The notes under the pieces were generated by a model. It saw only the letters and a list, made by a program, of their open reading frames with translations, made no database searches and had not been told where the DNA came from. From Lentisphaeria bacterium (GTDB taxonomy: Bacteria; Verrucomicrobiota; Lentisphaeria; Victivallales; Victivallaceae), in NCBI GenBank assembly GCA_900768515.1, contig CAAGDG010000171.1, positions 1 through 18,230 on the forward strand: a DNA stretch of 18,230 nt, in the 5' to 3' direction. Position 1 is the first letter of the stretch. Each line of letters begins with the position of its first letter. Position numbers and translations under genes: made by a program. Positions 6,298 through 13,715 of the stretch are shown piece after piece.

Positions 6298-7782
6298 TTA
6301 AGATTCTTCCCGTCCGGACCGGTCCGCAAACCGGTCACTCAATTCGGCGATCAACGCCTCCTGATCGTCGGCCCGAAGCTCCACCGTCGATTCCAGACGG
6401 TCCAGCTCCTCCGCCGTCGGCGTGAACGCCTCGCTGCCAAGCATGCGTAAAATTTCATCAAGCTGCATCGAATTCTCCGCCAGACGGTGCAGCGGCTCCT
6501 TCGGAAGCTCTTCCGGATTCCCTCCCGAGGAATCCAGGTAATCGAAAAACTCCAGACGATCCTCCACCAGCTCCATGATCGTCGAACGCAACGGCGCCTT
6601 CGGCTCGTCATCCACCCGGTTGTAATTGCCGGTCAGCTCCTCAAAGCGGTCCTCCACATAATTGTAGAACACCGCCTGCTGCCCCTCGTCCGCAAAACGC
6701 AGCTTCTCCCGGCCGAACGCCCGCGCAAAAAATGCGTCAAAATCCAGTTCCCGCATGTAGCAGCAGTCGAGAATGAAGCCATCCACCTCCACCGGCGTCA
6801 GCGGGGATCCCACCTCGCGCAACAGGGCGGAAAACTCCCCCGTCTCCCCCTTCGATACTGTAAATCCATCCGGAAGAACCGCGGATTCCACATCTTCCCC
6901 GCTCTGCTTCAGGGCCAGAACACTGTGGTCCCCGTCAACGCTGATCTCAATGCGGGTGCTCCGCGCCATGAATTCGTCGATCGAAGCCCACTCCAGCACG
7001 TCCGGCAGAATCTCCACCCCACAGTAAAACGCCCAGCTCAACTGCTCCGGAATCTCAAGGTAGTTCTCGAAACGGTCGATCACCGTCTCCAGCGCCTGTT
7101 CGAATTTCCGCGTGAACTGCCCGAGACTCCGCTCCTTCCGGCGGCTCCCCGGCAGAAAGGAAAACGTCACACGCCCCGAACTCCAGTCGGAGACCGTGCA
7201 CAGCAACGCATCCCCCACCGCAAAATCATGTTCCCGGTAAAATGACGAAAGATCGAACGCGTTCAACGTCACCGGCTCCTCCGGTCCATGCGAACGGACC
7301 ACGCCGCGGTTCGCCGCCGATTCCGCCACAAAAAAGTCGAACACCTGCTCCGAACCCAGCAGCAGCGCATAATGGAACATCTGCGACAATGGCGCCGTAA
7401 TCTCCCGCAGCTCCACCGCCGCATCTTCCCCGTCATCCGGTACCAGCAGCACTTCCGAAGGAAAGATCTCCGGACTCACAAACGGCGCAAAACGATGCCC
7501 CGGCATCAGCAGCCCATTGGCAATCTCCCAGCTGTCCGGCGTCACCGGAAACTGAAACCCGTCGAAAAATTCCGAACGCAACCGGTAGTGACCGGACTGA
7601 TCGTAGAAAAAACGCCCGTCCCCCTCCAGCGTGCGCTCCACCCGCGCACGCAGCGCCTGCGCACGGCCGGCTCCAAGGCGGGAGAGCACTCCGGACAAGG
7701 TGATCCGGCCCCGCTCCGAAGCCGACAGCGCCGCTTCAATCGCCTCTTCGATCTTTTGAAAGTCCGGTTCAGAAGCCGCCAT
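6298..7782 (-). CDS. Unknown protein with N-terminal winged-helix-like (HARE-like) domain, 494 aa
   Basis: Function not recognised. The start at 7782 (MAASEPDFQKIEEAI) is chosen because it lies 14 bases inside the end of truB with a GGGGTGG site. A longer reading to 7965 would be arginine/tryptophan-rich antisense-like sequence inside truB. Residues about 5-75 look like a HARE/winged-helix fold: helices FQKIEEAIEAAL and LSGVLSRLGAG, then FFYDQSGHYRLR as the wing. The rest is acidic, mixed alpha/beta, with a central FEQALETVIDRFENYLEIPEQ helix, a DCCYMRELDFDAFFARAFGR segment and a very acidic C-terminal tail. No membrane segments, signal peptide, nucleotide-binding loops or metal-site patterns are visible. 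Placement between truB and iorA with 13-14-base junctions shows it is a genuine operon member. A nucleic-acid-linked or RNA polymerase-linked role is possible but unproven. Confidence 0.8.
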   Translation of the reverse strand: MAASEPDFQKIEEAIEAALSASERGRITLSGVLSRLGAGRAQALRARVERTLEGDGRFFYDQSGHYRLRSEFFDGFQFPVTPDSWEIANGLLMPGHRFAPFVSPEIFPSEVLLVPDDGEDAAVELREITAPLSQMFHYALLLGSEQVFDFFVAESAANRGVVRSHGPEEPVTLNAFDLSSFYREHDFAVGDALLCTVSDWSSGRVTFSFLPGSRRKERSLGQFTRKFEQALETVIDRFENYLEIPEQLSWAFYCGVEILPDVLEWASIDEFMARSTRIEISVDGDHSVLALKQSGEDVESAVLPDGFTVSKGETGEFSALLREVGSPLTPVEVDGFILDCCYMRELDFDAFFARAFGREKLRFADEGQQAVFYNYVEDRFEELTGNYNRVDDEPKAPLRSTIMELVEDRLEFFDYLDSSGGNPEELPKEPLHRLAENSMQLDEILRMLGSEAFTPTAEELDRLESTVELRADDQEALIAELSDRFADRSGREES

Positions 7783-8536
7783 GTTCCACCCCCGCGATCC
7801 GCGACAGTTTTTCAAACAGAAACTCCCGCACGTACGCCTCCAGATCCGCCTGCTCAAACTCCCGCAGACGATCCACCGTGACCGCATCCTCCACCCGGAA
7901 CTGCCCGCTCTGGATCCGCCGGAGCGCCGCCAGCGTTCCTCCGCAGCCCAGACGGCGCCCGACATCGTAACAGAGCGTCCGCACGTAGGTCCCCTTCGAA
8001 CAGTGCATCGTGAAATCGCAGTACGGAAGCTCCACCTTCGTCACGTCCAGCGAGAAAATCTCGATCGGTTTCGCCTCCCGCTCCACTTCCAGCCCCTGAC
8101 GCGCCAGTTCATAAAGCTTCTTCCCGTCCTTCTTCACCGCCGACACCATCGGCGGAAGCTGCTCCTGCGCTCCCACAAACGTCGCAAGCACCTTCCGAAG
8201 CTCCTCCGGCGTCACCCCGCTCCAGTCGAACCGCCCCGTCACCTCTCCGTCAAGATCCCAGGAGTCGGTCTCCAACCCCAGCTGAAGCGTCGCGGCATAA
8301 GTCTTGTCCTCGCCGCTGAACTTCCGGCTCAGCTGCGTGAATTTCCCCAGCACCAGCACCAGAAGCCCCGTCGCCGCCGGATCCAGCGTGCCGCAGTGCC
8401 CCACCTTCGGAATGTTGAAACGGGAACGGACGAAGTTCACCACATCGAAACTCGTCCACTCCCGCGGTTTATCCACCAGCAGCACGCCGCTGGTCTGAAA
8501 CACCGGCAACCGGTGCTTTTTCGGGTTGTATCGCAT
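7769..8536 (-). CDS. truB: tRNA pseudouridine(55) synthase TruB
   Basis: Converts U55 of the tRNA T-loop to pseudouridine. Visible motifs: GVLLVDKPREWTSFDVVN (17-34), KVGHCGTLDPAATGLL with catalytic Asp52, KTYAATLQLG and SWDLDGEVTG (about 78-101), and CSKGTYVRTL near 184-193. At 255 residues it lacks the C-terminal PUA-type domain that lengthens the E. coli enzyme, a short form common in other bacteria. AGGAAG lies four bases upstream of the ATG. It lies 10 bases after the DHH phosphoesterase and its end overlaps the next gene by 14 bases. This is the conserved nusA-infB-rbfA-(DHH)-truB gene order. Confidence 0.97.
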   Translation of the reverse strand: MRYNPKKHRLPVFQTSGVLLVDKPREWTSFDVVNFVRSRFNIPKVGHCGTLDPAATGLLVLVLGKFTQLSRKFSGEDKTYAATLQLGLETDSWDLDGEVTGRFDWSGVTPEELRKVLATFVGAQEQLPPMVSAVKKDGKKLYELARQGLEVEREAKPIEIFSLDVTKVELPYCDFTMHCSKGTYVRTLCYDVGRRLGCGGTLAALRRIQSGQFRVEDAVTVDRLREFEQADLEAYVREFLFEKLSRIAGVEHGGF

Positions 8537-8546
8537 GAATCTTCCT

Positions 8547-9536
8547 TTATCGCTTGTTCAACATTGCCCCGACACGATCCAGCAGCAGCGACTCCACAGC
8601 AGCTGCGTCGGAAAGTTCCAGCGTCGCTCCCGCCGCCAGTTCATGACCGCCGCCGCCCAGACTCCGGGCCAGCGGCCCGACCGGATATTCCCGGTCCTTG
8701 CTCCGCAGCGAAAGTTTGTACGCCCCCCCTTTCCGGTAGGCCAGCGCCGCAATCTCCACTCCGGCAATCTCCCGCAGCAAATCGATCACGCCCTCCCCGT
8801 CGCGCATGTCGAAACCGTGCTTCGCAAACAGTTCCGGCGGAACCACCGCATACGCAAGAAGACCGTCGAACGCCAACTTTACGCAGTCCCGCACCAGATC
8901 CGCTTCAAATTCCTGCCGGTTCCGCGGTTTCGAATAAAACACCACGTTGACCACCTTCTCCAGGTCGGCCCCGCGGTCCAGCAGGTCCGCAGCCAGCCGC
9001 AGCGCCCGCCCGTCGGTGTTCGAAAACCGGAACCCGCCCGTATCGGTCACCAGCCCCAGCAGCCAGCACTCCAGCGCCGGAACCGGAATCGGACGACCAC
9101 TCGCCAGCGCCAGCTCCGCCGCCTGCAGACTCGCCGCAGCAGCTCCCGCATCCACCCAGCTCCAGGCCGCCTCCACCCGGTTGTCAACATGATGATCCAC
9201 ATTCAGAACCGGATACGACCGCAACAGTTCCAGCCCGGCAGGACCGACACCCGCCCGCTCCGGATTCGCACAATCCAGCAGCAGAATCAGATCCCATGCC
9301 CCGGATCGCACCTGCGGGTCGCCATCCATCCCCGGTTCGCCGAAGACGCCGTAGGCCGCCGGCAGGGGATCCGGAAAATACGCTTCCGCGCGCTTCCCGC
9401 AGGAACGCAGAAAACTCTGCATCCCGAGCACCGAACCGACGGCGTCGCCATCCGGTTTCACGTGCGTCAGAATCAACACCGATTCCGCCGACAGCAGCCG
9501 GACCGACGCGGCCTCCACGGAAAGAATCTCACTCAT
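8547..9536 (-). CDS. nrnA: DHH/DHHA1 phosphoesterase, NrnA-like
   Basis: 329-residue member of the DHH superfamily, which degrades nanoRNA oligonucleotides and/or 3'-phosphoadenosine-5'-phosphate or cyclic dinucleotide products with Mn2+. Motif I is THVKPDGDAVGS (His25, Asp29, Asp31), motif II LLDCANPER, motif III NVDHHVDN, motif IV VTDTGGFRFSN, and the DHHA1 substrate loop is SLGGGGHELAAGA near the C-terminus. All metal ligands expected for an active enzyme are present. The start at 9536 overlaps the end of rbfA by 8 bases, indicating coupling; a longer frame to 9683 would be a polyarginine artefact. Its place between rbfA and truB is the usual one. The exact substrate cannot be told from sequence. 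Confidence 0.93.
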   Translation of the reverse strand: MSEILSVEAASVRLLSAESVLILTHVKPDGDAVGSVLGMQSFLRSCGKRAEAYFPDPLPAAYGVFGEPGMDGDPQVRSGAWDLILLLDCANPERAGVGPAGLELLRSYPVLNVDHHVDNRVEAAWSWVDAGAAAASLQAAELALASGRPIPVPALECWLLGLVTDTGGFRFSNTDGRALRLAADLLDRGADLEKVVNVVFYSKPRNRQEFEADLVRDCVKLAFDGLLAYAVVPPELFAKHGFDMRDGEGVIDLLREIAGVEIAALAYRKGGAYKLSLRSKDREYPVGPLARSLGGGGHELAAGATLELSDAAAVESLLLDRVGAMLNKR

Positions 9537-9906
9537 TCTCCGAACCCGACGCCTCCGACGCCTCCGCCTCCTGCAGAATCGCAAGAACCCGGTCTCCCTG
9601 CTCCGTCCGACGGTCCTGCCGGAACTCCAGCACCGGCGTGTGTTTGAAACCGAGCGTCTTCGCCAGACGGTGCTGAATCTCAACCCGCTCCTCCCGGAGA
9701 CGCTCCATCACCCGGCGCCGCCCGGCGGGGTCCCCGCCCAGCATACTCACCGAAACCGTCGCGTTGCGCAGGTCCACACTCGCCCGCACCTCGGGAATCG
9801 ATACCAGAATCCCGGATTCACTCAGAAGATCCCGCTCCAGCAGATTCGCAATTTCACGCTTCAGCAGCGCATTCACCCGGGTCAGCCGATCGACTTTCTC
9901 CGCCAT
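9529..9906 (-). CDS. rbfA: 30S ribosome-binding factor A
   Basis: Small KH-fold factor that binds the 30S subunit and helps 16S rRNA 5'-end maturation and cold adaptation. 125 residues. MAEKVDRLTRVNALLKREIANLL is the family N-terminal helix, followed by VRASVDLRNATVSVSMLG and the C-terminal HRLAKTLGFKHTPVLEFRQD, closely matching RbfA. The last 20 or so residues form an acidic Glu/Ala/Ser-rich tail. AGGAGG lies upstream of the ATG. It is 37 bases after infB and its stop overlaps the following phosphoesterase gene. Confidence 0.95.
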   Translation of the reverse strand: MAEKVDRLTRVNALLKREIANLLERDLLSESGILVSIPEVRASVDLRNATVSVSMLGGDPAGRRRVMERLREERVEIQHRLAKTLGFKHTPVLEFRQDRRTEQGDRVLAILQEAEASEASGSENE

Positions 9907-9943
9907 GCTCCGCCCTCCTCAATCCAAAACAGGAAACCGGCTC

Positions 9944-12034
9944 TTACAAAGTCGCCTTCTTGAGCTCGATCTCATAAACCTCAATCTCGTCGCCTTCCAC
10001 AAAGTCCGCAAAGTTGTCCAGGCGGATGCCGCACTCCAGCCCCGCCTTGACCTCACGCACATCGTCGTGGAAACGGCGCAGGCTGACCACTTCCCCGTTG
10101 TAGATCAGATCCTTGTTCCGGCGCACCCGCGCCTTCGCACCGACCCGGACCACTCCGGACTCCACCCGGCAACCGCAGATTTTCGGCCCCTTCGAGAGTT
10201 CGAAGATCTGCAGAATCTTCGCCTCGCCGAGCACCTTCTCCCGCTTCTCCGGCTCCAGCTTTCCGGCCAGCGCGTCGGTGATGTCCTCCAGAAGCTCGTA
10301 GATGATGCTGTAGAGCCGGATCTCCACGTGCTCCCGCTTCGCCAGATCGTTGACCCCCGGGTTCACCCGAACGTGGAATCCCACCACAATCGAATTGGTC
10401 GCAGCCGCCAGCGCGATGTCGTTCTCGGTAATCGGCCCGACCGCATTGGCGACAACCTCCGCCTTGATCTTCTCGGAGGGAAGCTCCGACAGCGACTGCG
10501 CAATCGCCTCCCCCGAACCCTTCACATCCGATTTAATAATCAGATTGAGCGTATTCCGCTCCTCGTTGTTCAGCCGGCTGAAGAGATCCTCCGCCGTCGC
10601 AATCGAACTGGTCGCCAGCATGTGACTCCGCTTCTCCGCCACACGGGCATCCGCCTCCAGCCGGGCCGCCTTCTCCGAATCGAAAATCTCAAACCGATCT
10701 CCCGCCTCCGGAATCCCCGACAGCCCGACGATCTTCACCGGCGTCGAAGGACCGGCGGATTTCACCCGCTCGCCCTTGTCATTGATCAGCGAGCGGATCC
10801 GGCCGTAATGCTCGCCGCACAGCACAACATCCCCGGCGTGCAGCGTTCCATCCTGCACCAGCACGTTCGCCGTCGAACCGAGGCCGTTCTCCATCTGCGC
10901 CTCCAGCACCACGCCCGTCGCCGGACGCTTCGGATTCGCCTTCAGCTCCAGCATCTCCGCCTCGATCAGAATCCGTTCCAGCAGGTCCGGCAGCCCCTTC
11001 TTCGTCTTCGCCGAAACCCGGACCGTACCGACCGTGCCGCCCCAGTCCTCGCTCGAAAGATTGTGCTGCTGCATGTGGAGCAGCACCTTGTCCGGATCCG
11101 CGTCCGGCAGGTCGATCTTGTTGATCGCCACAATGATCGGCACTTTCGCCGCCAGCGCATGGTTCATCGCCTCCACCGTCTGCGGCTTGAACCCCTCGGT
11201 CGCGGACACCACCAGAACCACGATGTCGGTCGCATTCGCTCCCCGCGCACGCATCTTGGTGAATGCCGCGTGTCCAGGCGTGTCGATGAAGGTGATCCCC
11301 TTGTTGTTCCAGACCACCGTCGAGGCGCCGATGTGCTGCGTGATCGCACCCGCCTCTCCATCCGTCACATGCGTATGACGAATCGCGTCCTGCAGCGAGG
11401 TCTTGCCGTGGTCCACGTGCCCCATGAACGTCACCACCGGAGGCCGCTCCTTCAAAAACGCAGGATTGTCCTCCGGCCGGACCTTCACCGGAGCCGCGGG
11501 AGCCGCCGGCTTCGGCGGCGGCGCACCGATCACAAGTTCATACCCGTAACCGGCACAGAGCTTCTTCGCATTCGCTTCACTGACCGCCTGATTCAACCCG
11601 GCCAGCTCCCCGAGCTTGATCAGGTCGGCGATCACCTCGTTCGGCTTCTTGCCGACCGCTTCGGCCAGCGCCTTTACAATGATCGGAGACGACAGCGTCA
11701 CCTTGCCGCCCTTCCCCGACGATGCGGCAGCCGCAGAAGCCGGCTCCCGGCCGGCACGACCGCCTTTCCCTCCGCGCGGGGCCTCTTCCCGCTTCGGAGC
11801 ACCCGCCTTCCGGCCGCCCTTCCGAGAGGAACCCTTCTTGCCCTCATCCACCGGATCATCCTGGCCGTACAGATCCGCAAAATACGATTCAACCAGTTCG
11901 ACCATATCGTCCGGAATCACGCTGTTCTCAGCATCCGGAACCGGGATTCCCTGCTCCTTCAGCGCCGCCGCAATCGATTTGGTGGAGACGCCGTACTGTT
12001 TTGCAATATCCTTTACTTTCAATATCTTGCTCAT
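9944..12034 (-). CDS. infB: Translation initiation factor IF-2
   Basis: GTPase that places initiator fMet-tRNA in the ribosomal P site. 696 residues. The N-terminal IF2_N helical domain (1-55) is followed by a low-complexity Lys/Gly/Ala/Arg linker (60-110), a second IF2_N-like domain (about 111-168, SSPIIVKALAEAVGKKPNEV) and a Pro/Ala linker. The G domain has GHVDHGKT (205-212), DTPGH (251-255), NKID (305-308) and SAK (341-343). Beta-barrel domain II, domain III and the initiator-tRNA-binding C-terminal barrel (about 600-696) follow. The protein is shorter than E. coli IF-2 (890) because of its shorter N-terminal region. GGGGAG precedes the ATG. It lies 28 bases after nusA. Confidence 0.98.
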   Translation of the reverse strand: MSKILKVKDIAKQYGVSTKSIAAALKEQGIPVPDAENSVIPDDMVELVESYFADLYGQDDPVDEGKKGSSRKGGRKAGAPKREEAPRGGKGGRAGREPASAAAASSGKGGKVTLSSPIIVKALAEAVGKKPNEVIADLIKLGELAGLNQAVSEANAKKLCAGYGYELVIGAPPPKPAAPAAPVKVRPEDNPAFLKERPPVVTFMGHVDHGKTSLQDAIRHTHVTDGEAGAITQHIGASTVVWNNKGITFIDTPGHAAFTKMRARGANATDIVVLVVSATEGFKPQTVEAMNHALAAKVPIIVAINKIDLPDADPDKVLLHMQQHNLSSEDWGGTVGTVRVSAKTKKGLPDLLERILIEAEMLELKANPKRPATGVVLEAQMENGLGSTANVLVQDGTLHAGDVVLCGEHYGRIRSLINDKGERVKSAGPSTPVKIVGLSGIPEAGDRFEIFDSEKAARLEADARVAEKRSHMLATSSIATAEDLFSRLNNEERNTLNLIIKSDVKGSGEAIAQSLSELPSEKIKAEVVANAVGPITENDIALAAATNSIVVGFHVRVNPGVNDLAKREHVEIRLYSIIYELLEDITDALAGKLEPEKREKVLGEAKILQIFELSKGPKICGCRVESGVVRVGAKARVRRNKDLIYNGEVVSLRRFHDDVREVKAGLECGIRLDNFADFVEGDEIEVYEIELKKATL

Positions 12035-12062
12035 ACTTCAAACTCCCCGTCGCTGTTCCGGC

Positions 12063-13304
12063 TCACGCTTCGATCCGATCGAATGCACGGTTGATCTCCG
12101 CAGCATCGACCCCTTCGACCGCAAGCAGCGTTTCACGGCCCGCCTCGCGAACGCCATCGACCGTCACGTACCCATTCGCAATCAGAACCCCGGCGGTCTC
12201 CTCCGAAATCCCCAATTCGCCGGCCAGCCGCGTCGTCGCCTGCCGGATCTGTTCCCCGATGGTCGCCTTGCCCTCCCGGGCAGGCGCTTCGCTCCGAATG
12301 CTGATGTTCCAGCCGATCAGCTTCGAACAGAGCCGCACGTTCTGCGCCTTCTTGCCGAACGCCAGCTTCGACTGCTCCTCGGTCACCCGGACCGTCAGCT
12401 CATGCTTCGCCTCATCCACCTCGACCGACTGCACCCGGGCCGGCAGCAGCGCATTGACCGCGTATTTGCGGATGTCGGGATCGTACGGAATGATGTCGAT
12501 CCGCTCCCCGCCAAGCTCGTTGGTGATGTTCCGGACCCGCAGTCCGCGCACCCCCACGCAGGAGCCGACCGCGTCCACCCGCGGATCACTGCTGGCAACC
12601 GCGATCTTGGTCCGGCTCCCCGCTTCGCGGGCAATCCCCATGATCCGCACCACTCCGTCGTGAATCTCGGAAACTTCACGCTCGAAAAGCTTTTCCACAA
12701 ACTCCGGGCAGCTCCGCGAAACAATCAGACTCGGACCGGCGGTGTTGATGTCCACCCGCACCAGCAGCGCGTTGATCCGGTCCCCCGGCATGTACTGTTC
12801 TCCGTGAACCTTCTCCTTCGCGTTGATGATCCCTTCCGCCTTGCCGAAGTCGATGATGATGCTCCCCGCATCAAACCGACGGACCGTCCCGTTCAGAATG
12901 TGCCCGACCTGATCGGCGTACTCCTCCTGCACATTCTCCTTCTCCGCCTTGCGCAGCTGCTGAATGATCGCCTGCTTGGCCGTCTGCGCCGCGATCCGCC
13001 CGAAGTTCCGGGGCGTGACCTCCCACTCCAGCACATCGCCGAGCTTCGCATCCGGGAAACGCTCCCGCGCCCGTTCGATCACCAGCTGGTCGCAGGTCGG
13101 ATTCTCCTCCACCACCTCCAGCATCGCCCAGGCCCGGATGTCTCCGGTCACCGGATCAATCCGGACCTTCAGCTCATTGGCCGGGTGAATGCTCTTGCGC
13201 GAAGCCGTCAGAATCGCACTCTCCAGCGCACGGATCAGACTCTCGCGGCTGATGCCGCGCTCCTGCTCGATATATCCGAGAATCGCAATCAATTCGTTGT
13301 TCAT
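12063..13304 (-). CDS. nusA: Transcription termination/antitermination factor NusA
   Basis: RNA polymerase-binding elongation factor that modulates pausing, termination and antitermination. 413 residues from the start at 13304, which has an excellent AAGGAGGAG site; a frame extending to 13439 crosses the leader. N-terminal polymerase-binding domain about 1-125, S1 domain about 131-200 (GHILNGTVRRFDAGSIIIDFG), KH1 about 230-280 (VGSCVGVRGLRVRNITNELGG cut here to its GVRG core at 251-254) and KH2 to about 345. A single helix-hairpin-helix region lies at about 355-413 (ETAGVLIANGYVTVDGVREA), where E. coli has two acidic repeats. It is the first gene of the operon. The usual upstream partner rimP is not present; instead a leader of about 150 bases with a hairpin and U-run precedes it. 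Confidence 0.97.
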   Translation of the reverse strand: MNNELIAILGYIEQERGISRESLIRALESAILTASRKSIHPANELKVRIDPVTGDIRAWAMLEVVEENPTCDQLVIERARERFPDAKLGDVLEWEVTPRNFGRIAAQTAKQAIIQQLRKAEKENVQEEYADQVGHILNGTVRRFDAGSIIIDFGKAEGIINAKEKVHGEQYMPGDRINALLVRVDINTAGPSLIVSRSCPEFVEKLFEREVSEIHDGVVRIMGIAREAGSRTKIAVASSDPRVDAVGSCVGVRGLRVRNITNELGGERIDIIPYDPDIRKYAVNALLPARVQSVEVDEAKHELTVRVTEEQSKLAFGKKAQNVRLCSKLIGWNISIRSEAPAREGKATIGEQIRQATTRLAGELGISEETAGVLIANGYVTVDGVREAGRETLLAVEGVDAAEINRAFDRIEA

Positions 13305-13395
13305 CTTCCTCTCCTCCTTGGGTGATCGTACGGGGTTTTCTCCCCCCGCCGACAGTTCCTCAGTTCCCGGACCGGCACCGTCATCCGGCTTCCCG

Positions 13396-13428
13396 AAAAT
13401 AAAAAAGCGGGTAAAGCTGCACCCACTT
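13396..13428 (-). terminator. Candidate attenuator in the nusA leader
   Basis: On the minus strand AAGTGGGT (13428-13421) pairs with ACCCGCTT (13412-13405), eight pairs with one G-T wobble around an eight-base loop. It is followed by TTTTTT-A-TTTT (from 13406 to 13396). This is a classic intrinsic terminator shape between the predicted start site near 13455 and the nusA start codon at 13304. No minus-strand gene lies upstream for it to end, so regulation of nusA by premature termination is the likely use. The 10-base sequence CGGTGCCGGT occurs just before it (13441-13432) and again just after it (13380-13371). Confidence 0.6.
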
Positions 13429-13461
13429 CCCACCGGCACCGACTATTAATTTACATTGAGT

Positions 13462-13490
13462 AATATAGGCGGACTTCTTCAAATAATCAA
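13462..13490 (-). promoter_or_regulatory. Predicted sigma-70 promoter of the nusA operon
   Basis: Minus-strand TTGATT (13490-13485) and TATATT (13467-13462) are separated by exactly 17 bases, giving a start site near 13455. This is the best promoter-like sequence in the divergent region between nusA and the FAD oxidoreductase gene and leaves a leader of about 150 bases. Confidence 0.65.
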
Positions 13491-13580
13491 GGATCGAATC
13501 CCTCCCCGACCACCTTTTTTTCGATATTTCACCGGAATTCCTTTCCGGACGACATCCCTCCCCTGGAAACAGCCCCGGTG

Positions 13581-13599
13581 TTGTTTCATTTTGTTTCAT
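13581..13599 (+). repeat. Tandem TTGTTTCAT repeat, candidate regulator site
   Basis: TTGTTTCAT occurs twice with a 10-base period (13581-13589, 13591-13599). GAAAC in inverted orientation lies on both sides (13566-13570, 13611-13615). The repeats end 19 bases upstream of the predicted -35 of the FAD oxidoreductase promoter, on one face of the helix, a typical place for an activator such as an AraC-type protein. Confidence 0.4.
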
Positions 13600-13618
13600 C
13601 CAAAAACAGCGAAACAGC

Positions 13619-13646
13619 TTGCTTTCAAACAATTCTGCTGTATAAT
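13619..13646 (+). promoter_or_regulatory. Predicted promoter of the FAD oxidoreductase gene
   Basis: TTGCTT (13619-13624) and a perfect TATAAT (13641-13646) are 16 bases apart, giving a start near 13653 and a leader of about 60 bases before the AGGAG site and the ATG at 13716. Confidence 0.6.
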
Positions 13647-13715
13647 GTCCAGTGAGCGGAATCCGGAATCGCTCCGGCCGCAAAAAACTGACATTGCCAA
13701 AACAGGAGTTCGCAT

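Noticed and set aside
4266..6425. 719-residue plus-strand open frame opposite iorA and iorB
   Set aside because: Antisense artefact of high-GC codon use; the minus strand carries complete catalytic motifs.
7783..7965. N-terminal extension of the 494-residue unknown gene into truB
   Set aside because: Trp/Arg/Ser-rich out-of-frame sequence of truB with no ribosome site; the start at 7782 has one.
9764..12094. 776-residue plus-strand open frame opposite infB
   Set aside because: Arg/Leu/His-rich antisense frame; infB on the other strand is unmistakable.
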